Notes under the pieces: generated by a model
Databases searched by the model: none
The model's input: only the letters and a program-made list of their open reading frames with translations
What the model was told of the DNA's origin: nothing
From: Blastomussa wellsi
Lineage: Eukaryota > Cnidaria > Anthozoa > Scleractinia > Plerogyridae
Length of the DNA stretch: 64,000 nt
NCBI GenBank assembly: GCA_947652115.1
Contig: OX393561.1
Coordinates: 30,069,408 to 30,133,407 of the forward strand
Direction: 5' to 3'
Position numbers and translations under genes: made by a program
Shown: piece after piece, positions 60,001 through 64,000 of the stretch
Layout: each line of letters starts with the position of its first letter
How positions within the stretch are numbered: position 1 is the first letter of the stretch

Positions 60001-63000
60001 TTCCGAGCTTCTAGATTTCAAATTTTTCTGGGGGGGCATGCCCCCAGACCTCCCTAGTTGGAAGGGGCCTTACGGCCCCTTCTAAATCACCGACATCTGT
60101 ACAACCCCCCCTTTCAGAAAATCCTGGATCCGCCCCTGTCAATCTTGCGGAACATTGTCTGATTTTAGCCAACTCGGCTTACGACCTCGTCGGCTAAGTA
60201 TCAGGCGAGATTCCGCGCAGTTTCGCAGATTAATTGTTAAATATATGCTATAAACGTATTGATTGATTGATTGATTGAATGGTTGATTTCTTCATTTAAA
60301 ACTCGGTAAAAATCTTCAGTAATTACATTCTAAATTAACTACAATTTAAAATAACATTAATTCAGAAGCTAATCATACTGTTTTACAAGATTGCCGAGTG
60401 AGAATCCGATGACTCAAATACGTGGTAAATTCCACAGTAACGTACCGCTGTAACTGAAACTATCTTTTAAGTAGTTAGTACGCTGTCTGGGCAATGACAA
60501 TTTACCAAATGACTGAAATATGACTAAATTCTTTACTAATTATTATAAACTTAAAATCTCGAATGTAAAAAGTAAAGAATAATGTTACTGATGTAGTATA
60601 ATTATTTCAAAGATAAAATTTACCGATCTGATACACCATGTTGCGCCAATTTTTACCCATACAATAACGAGAATTCTTTTTACACGGCTGGTAGTCGTCT
60701 TGAAGACAGCCTTTTTCATCGTAACCGTACTTGGCATAGTTCACCACCAGGTTGCTGTGGCCAGCCCAACACTCTCCTAGTTAAATAAAGAACAATAACA
60801 CACGATAAGGAAAATCAATATGCCATTCCTGTTACGTCCATCATCCACACGGGTAATTTTTTTTTTGTTTTTCTTTATTTTATTGACAATACTTTACTTT
60901 ACAGCACATTTGATACTTACAAGAGAGTAGCTAGGTTTACATGAATTTTACAATGAATTTTACATAACGTTTTACATACATTTTACAAAACGTTATAGAA
61001 GTATGTAATAAACAAAAGTGTTTGCGTTTACATATTTAACTAAAGGACCAACCGATAGAGGAGACATCTTATTATATCTCGTATTATTATACAATGCTGA
61101 TGCTATCTCAGTTTTGATTGGCTAAAAGCACCCCGCTAATTCTAGATGGCGCTGTGTCATCGCGTCACATCTACAGACACTGGCGTTTATGCATGTAGGT
61201 ATGACGGAGTTTTACAGCAGTATTTGAAGGAGAAGAAAGTTCCCGAACCGCAAACCAAAGATGGCATCAGTAACGTTCTCAAACTATTTTATGCCGAAGC
61301 TAGAAAAGTCGATGGAACTTCTTATTTAACACGCTGGTTGTGGGTAGAATATGGGTGGCAGGGAAGCGAGATTGGAGATTTGGGGCCCAGGAAGGGGGCC
61401 TTCCTGGGGGGAGTACAGATCAGGTGGTACCAGGGGTAGCCACCCTGGAATAGAAGTTCCAGACCTGCCTCCAGGGGTGAGGCCCATATCCCACAGCCAC
61501 GGGGGACTGAGGGAACCAGGAGGGGGAGCCCCTCCTGGGGGGAGTACAGATCAGGTGGTACCGGGGGTAGCCACCTTGGAATGGATATTTCTCCGGACCT
61601 GTCTCCAGTGGGCTAGAGAGCCTTACTGTGGGGTAAAGTGCAGCTAATGGGTGCACTTCCCTGCCGCCATTCTTTATTAATGAAGATCAAACGGTCACAG
61701 AAATACAATGTGTCTATTAGCTGCTCTCTGTCTGACCAAGTCGAAAGCTTGTCCTTTTTTTTTTTTTTGATAGCAGATAGTACTTTATATAATGTTCTAT
61801 ACGTAAAATATCCACCTTTTTTAAGTCACAATAGTAATGTTCGTTAGCTATCCAAGACTCTCTGACTAACAATGTCAGAGCGAACTGTTTTTTTTTTGAG
61901 ACAATTAGCATTAGTATTATCGATGGCACCGGTGTACCAAAGGAAAGTTGGCCTTAGTAGTTAAGCCATAGTCCGAAAGTGTGTGATCTCTAGAGGCTAA
62001 TAAATGTGTCTTGCAATGGTTCCAGTCGTGGGTGGGTGGGTGGGAAAAATTTAGTAGCGAAGGTTCGGCGCAATGAGAAGACTGACTGCCAACGAGGAGT
62101 GTGTACTTAACTAGAGATCTGGGGCATGAGGTGGGCACGTGAAAAATATGACTGGAACCATTGATACACCTACTTTACTGATGTAAATGGCAATGGCCTT
62201 TACTTAGGAAATGAAAGGTTTGTTGTGATAGCTAAAGAGGATGATTGTTCTTCAATTGCAGCTGGACTTTGAGATGAGGAATTAGTGGCATTTTGCCTAT
62301 GTTACTGGGGTTTTCCTATGAGCGTGACATAATGCTCGTAGTGTTGCATGATTTCTGTAATAAAGTATTACAATGCAAGATGTTTGTGCCTGTCTTTGAG
62401 ATATAATTTGGTTTTATCAGCTGGGTTGATAATGTCAATTGGCCACCGTAAAGTGATTCAAGTGCTGACGTTTCGAGCGTTAGCCCTTCGTCTCTCAGGT
62501 CTCATTAACAACAGTTTATGGTTACCATAAACTTCAACTTAAACCAACTGGTAACCTCTTGTGAAAACTTTTTAACAAAAACGGTATGGTTGATATAGTC
62601 GTTTTCACCACAATTTATAGTAGTGTTACAATCCTCATCTGGTTGGATACCATAACGAAAAAGTTCTTTGCGTGTAACTATAATTCGGTGCATAAAATTA
62701 ATTTAAACATCTAAACAACATGTAAATATTATTTATAGTGGTCATGCACTTTGCTTAAAGTACTAAGCTTAGCTGGTTTTCAGGCATGCCACTTAAACAA
62801 AAGACATGTTTCAAATAATCATAACATACTTAAAAATCCCAACTGGCAGGAGGCAGACCAGTTCGTTATTTACAAAGCGTGACCAAGGGATTTAATTTGA
62901 AATCGGGACTACCGAGAAACAAATCCAGCTGGTGGCAAGGTATAGGCCTTGAATACGGGACCTCCCGTTTCCCAACACCAGCGCCCTAAGTCGGCCACGC

Positions 63001-63810
63001 TCAGCCTCGTTCCCAGGGTCTCTTCCTCCCTGGGAACGAGGTTGGGGCACGCCGTCTCCTTCTTACAGTAAACAAAAAGATCATTTAAGGTTAACAAAAG
63101 GCCCTTGTTCTTCTTTATTTAGGAGTCATTGGTTAGTTGTTGTGTATTTTCGGGTCTTTCGGGACACGAGGACAGAACCCTGAGAACTAAATTTATGAAA
63201 TTATGGGATGCCTACTTGCCGAAAATCAGAATCTTATTTCAATTTGGGGGTTGGGATATTGGCCATTTCATGCTTCAGTGACTCCATACAAATCCTTGTT
63301 ATTTTGTCTATGTTCTTGACCGTTTAGAACAAAGAGAAAATTACAAGGATTTGTATGGAGTCACTGAAGCATAAAGGGGCCAATATCTCACTCCCAAATT
63401 GAAATAAGACGCTGATTTTTTGGCATTTGGGCATTCTTCATCATGTACTTTCTCCAGATCTTAATGAATCCCATAATAATATCTGTGGCGCCACACTTTG
63501 AGTCGCTCGACTGAGTGAGTGAGTTCTGCCAGATTTCGAGTACGTTCAGAGTTAATTCATACGGGCAGAGGGAATGAAATCAAATCATAACTAAAGGTAA
63601 TTTTAAAAAACTTACCGAAGAACTGGAGACCAAAAAGATCGTATCCTAACTCCTTGGCCTTTTTCGCACAGCGACAAGCGAATCCTGGGTAATACACATT
63701 CCAGTTTTGCCAATCAATCTTTCTACCACCGTAGTTGTTGGTGCGGGGATCGCGCTCGTTGTAAATATAATTGGGCAAAACTCTTTTGGCCTGAGGATTC
63801 AAAGGCATAC
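53981..63810 (-). CDS. Modular cysteine-rich, probably secreted protein (3' part of gene, 7 exons)
   Basis: Exons in coding order: 63810-63616 (A), 60776-60624 (B), 58157-57918 (A), 56788-56639 (B), 55432-55196 (A), 55052-54891 (B), 54084-53981 (terminal). All junctions are GT-AG and all phase 1, so A+B pairs form interchangeable modules. A halves have a Cys near the start, a YxxNxxDP segment, (F/L)xCxCAxxAK and FFGxxxxG. B halves have ECW(S/A)G, Y...G....C, a second Cys cluster and NxVY(K/R/Q)I. The protein ends RRGQRHP after a short unstructured tail. The even cysteine pattern and lack of membrane segments suggest an extracellular protein. I recall similar modules in predicted cnidarian secreted proteins but know no formal family name. 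The 5' exons, including any signal peptide, lie beyond the window. Confidence 0.8.
54891..55052 (-). CDS. Modular secreted gene: B half of the last module
   Basis: 162 bases, phase 1/1. GLCVRSSPTITNYNKYGSS, with cysteines at QCFQGN, NACVSG and KLCVGN, then NYVYKI. The usual ECWSG is replaced by LCVRS, so this module is the most diverged. Confidence 0.8.
55196..55432 (-). CDS. Modular secreted gene: A half of the last module
   Basis: 237 bases, phase 1/1. VGCYKEDAKDLTM, YNEVDPEKPNFAGN, FLCKCAREAKENGWEYFG. Its spacing after VDP differs from the other A halves, which read DWRNW or DWQNW there. Confidence 0.82.
55925..56225. repeat. (GACA)n-rich microsatellite region
   Basis: Clusters of GACAGACA and degenerate derivatives, purest at about 56085-56123. 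A smaller patch lies at 55460-55515. Long frames here are artefacts of the repeat. Confidence 0.8.
56226..56345 (-). mobile_element. LINE or SINE 3' end with (CAA)n tail
   Basis: (ACA)n followed by TTTATTTCTTTACAGG and CCCGCAAATAGC. The same arrangement occurs at 33007-33090. The direction is inferred from the tail. Confidence 0.5.
56639..56788 (-). CDS. Modular secreted gene: B half of the middle module
   Basis: 150 bases, phase 1/1. GECWSGAEGHLTYDRDGVS, then CVDQCYQPC, KFCSGKNFANYVYRI. This is a typical B half with intact cysteines. Confidence 0.85.
56819..56980. mobile_element. Foldback MITE, GGCCATTTCCGAG family (copy 2)
   Basis: Left end ATAGGCCATTTCCGAGTTTT; arms GTCAAAACGAGTTTAAGTG and CACTTAGACTCGTTTTGA are inverted. 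The right terminus is eroded. Confidence 0.75.
57918..58157 (-). CDS. Modular secreted gene: A half of the middle module
   Basis: 240 bases, phase 1/1. VDCFEDNHVENARPLPDY, then LFNDRDP, RRVDWRNWDIYVPQFACRC and FFGMQFYG. The most complete A half in the window. Confidence 0.87.
58265..58406. mobile_element. Foldback MITE, GGCCATTTCCGAG family (copy 3)
   Basis: ATAGGCCCTTTCCGAG is mirrored by CTCAGAAATGGCTTAT. Arms CTCTGTTTCAAGACGAGTCTT / AGACTTGTTTTGAAACAGAG pair as in the other copies. Confidence 0.82.
59381..60138 (+). mobile_element. Small hAT-type element carrying promoter and first exon
   Basis: Terminal inverted repeats CAGGGGCGGATCCAGG / CCTGGATCCGCCCCTG, typical of hAT elements, flanked by TCAAT on both sides (59376-59380 and 60139-60143). 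The duplication is shorter than the usual 8 bases. The interior has a TATATAAT box at 59631-59638 and a start codon at 59744. Orientation follows that start codon. The transposase body is deleted. Confidence 0.78.
59744..59780 (+). pseudogene. Remnant first exon of hAT-type transposase
   Basis: ATG in MKKITDFYAKKS, followed directly by the donor GTAAGT. An N-terminus like MKKITDFF is common in TTF/hAT-dimerisation transposases. No continuation exon exists within the element. Confidence 0.55.
60624..60776 (-). CDS. Modular secreted gene: B half of the first visible module
   Basis: 153 bases, phase 1/1. ECWAGHSNLVVNYAKYGYD, CLQDDYQPCKKNSRYCMG, NWRNMVYQI. Acceptor AACTAG, donor GTAAAT. Confidence 0.85.
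60860..61020 (-). mobile_element. Possible LINE 3' end
   Basis: A T-rich run TTTTTTTTTTGTTTTTC followed by an AT-rich body. Layout and base use resemble the 3' end of the LINE at 10332. No coding part was seen, so this is tentative. Confidence 0.35.
61146..61340 (+). pseudogene. Tyrosine-recombinase (Crypton/DUF3504-like) N-terminal fragment
   Basis: The frame from the ATG at 61146 contains YLKEKKVPEPQTK and LKLFYAEARKVDGTSYL. This is the pattern of the N-terminal region of Crypton-derived proteins such as KIAA1958 and ZMYM relatives (FY..LRK.DG..Y). It then runs into the repeat at 61.4 kb and loses similarity. Confidence 0.5.
61400..61625. repeat. Tandem duplication of about 130 bases
   Basis: Two copies of CTGGGGGGAGTACAGATCAG through GGTAGCCACC(C/T)TGGAAT to GACCTG, starting at about 61404 and 61536. 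The second carries a few substitutions. Confidence 0.85.
62405..62500 (-). mobile_element. Penelope-like element 3' end fragment
   Basis: Minus-strand match to the Penelope 3' end: GGGCTAACGCTCGAAACGTC, CTTTACGGTGGCCAATTGAC, ATTATCAACCCAGCTGATAA. A third hammerhead-like signature lies at about 62455-62500, reading AGAGACGAAGGGCTAACG on the minus strand. Confidence 0.75.
63005..63046. repeat. Short palindrome
   Basis: CCTCGTTCCCAGGG and CCCTGGGAACGAGG around a short spacer. Confidence 0.7.
63217..63425. mobile_element. Foldback element
   Basis: TGCCGAAAATCAGAATCTTATTTCAATTTGGGGG-type left arm and its mirror on the right. An inner stem ATGCTTCAGTGACTCC then ATACAAATCCTTGT is mirrored by ACAAGGATTTGTAT and GGAGTCACTGAAGCAT. 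The stem covers most of its 209 bases. Confidence 0.85.
63616..63810 (-). CDS. Modular secreted gene: A half of the first visible module
   Basis: 195 bases, phase 1/1. MPLNPQAKRVLPNY, YNERDPRTNNYGGRKIDWQN, FACRCAKKAKELGYDLFG. It starts after an ATCAAG acceptor and lacks the opening Cys segment of other A halves, which is probably encoded by an upstream exon outside the window. Confidence 0.82.
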
Positions 63811-63845
63811 CTTGATCATTATATTATCTGAATATTATGCATCTA

Positions 63846-64000
63846 ATAGGTCATTTCCGTGTTCCCTTTGACCTCTGTTTCAAACTAATCTAAGTGCGAA
63901 ACCTTACATATGAAAATGAGTTGGAACGTTTTGCCTGAAAATGAACATGCAGGTAAAACACATTTTCAAATGACACCGAGGCAAAAGCGAAGTCAAATAT
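63846..64000. mobile_element. Foldback MITE, GGCCATTTCCGAG family (copy 4, cut by window end)
   Basis: ATAGGTCATTTCCGTGTTCC, then CCTCTGTTTCAAACTAATCTAAG and GTGCGAAACC, matching the 38045 copy. The mirror arm begins near 63958. Confidence 0.75.

Overview
This is an animal nuclear genome fragment, AT-rich, with long introns packed with transposon relics and one 200-base assembly gap. Animal-type splicing, a death effector domain exon, Penelope-like, BEL/Pao and tyrosine-recombinase relics, many foldback elements and a cysteine-rich secreted gene whose module I associate with cnidarians all point to an anthozoan, probably a stony coral. The species assignment is inference; the gene structures are read from the sequence.

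Layout. At 2773-3076 (minus) lies the first coding exon of a death effector domain protein. It is head to head, across 542 bases, with the + strand gene for the DEAH-box splicing helicase DHX38/PRP16. I could trace 26 coding exons of DHX38 from 3619 to 40884. They splice in frame to about 1,231 residues, with all helicase motifs intact. Its introns hold most of the mobile DNA: Mutator-like foldbacks with 9-bp target duplications, small CAGGG-ended elements with 6-bp duplications, a Tc1/mariner-type deletion derivative, a 94-bp satellite, a 5'-truncated LINE with a 15-bp duplication, a Penelope-like element with inverted 153-bp arms and a GIY-YIG reading frame, a decayed BEL/Pao element, a tRNA-derived SINE and a tRNA-like foldback.

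41-53.9 kb is gene-poor. It holds a 2.6-kb array of a 20-bp minisatellite bracketed by an inverted repeat (43.0-45.8 kb), a 1.46-kb terminal-inverted-repeat element containing a Penelope 3' end (46.4-47.9 kb), a tyrosine-recombinase relic (49.6-50.2 kb) and the N gap (50551-50750).

From 63810 down to 53981 (minus) runs the 3' part of a gene made of alternating A and B half-modules. Every junction is phase 1. Three A+B pairs and a short terminal exon were found; the 5' end lies beyond the window. Its introns hold three copies of one foldback family, a small hAT-type element that keeps a promoter-like region and first exon, and a second tyrosine-recombinase fragment.

The neighbours share no visible pathway. 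DHX38 is a nuclear splicing factor, the death-effector protein would act in apoptotic or immune signalling, and the modular protein looks secreted. The most unusual items are the modular secreted family, the degenerate hammerhead-like signature in three Penelope ends, and the minisatellite inside an inverted-repeat element.
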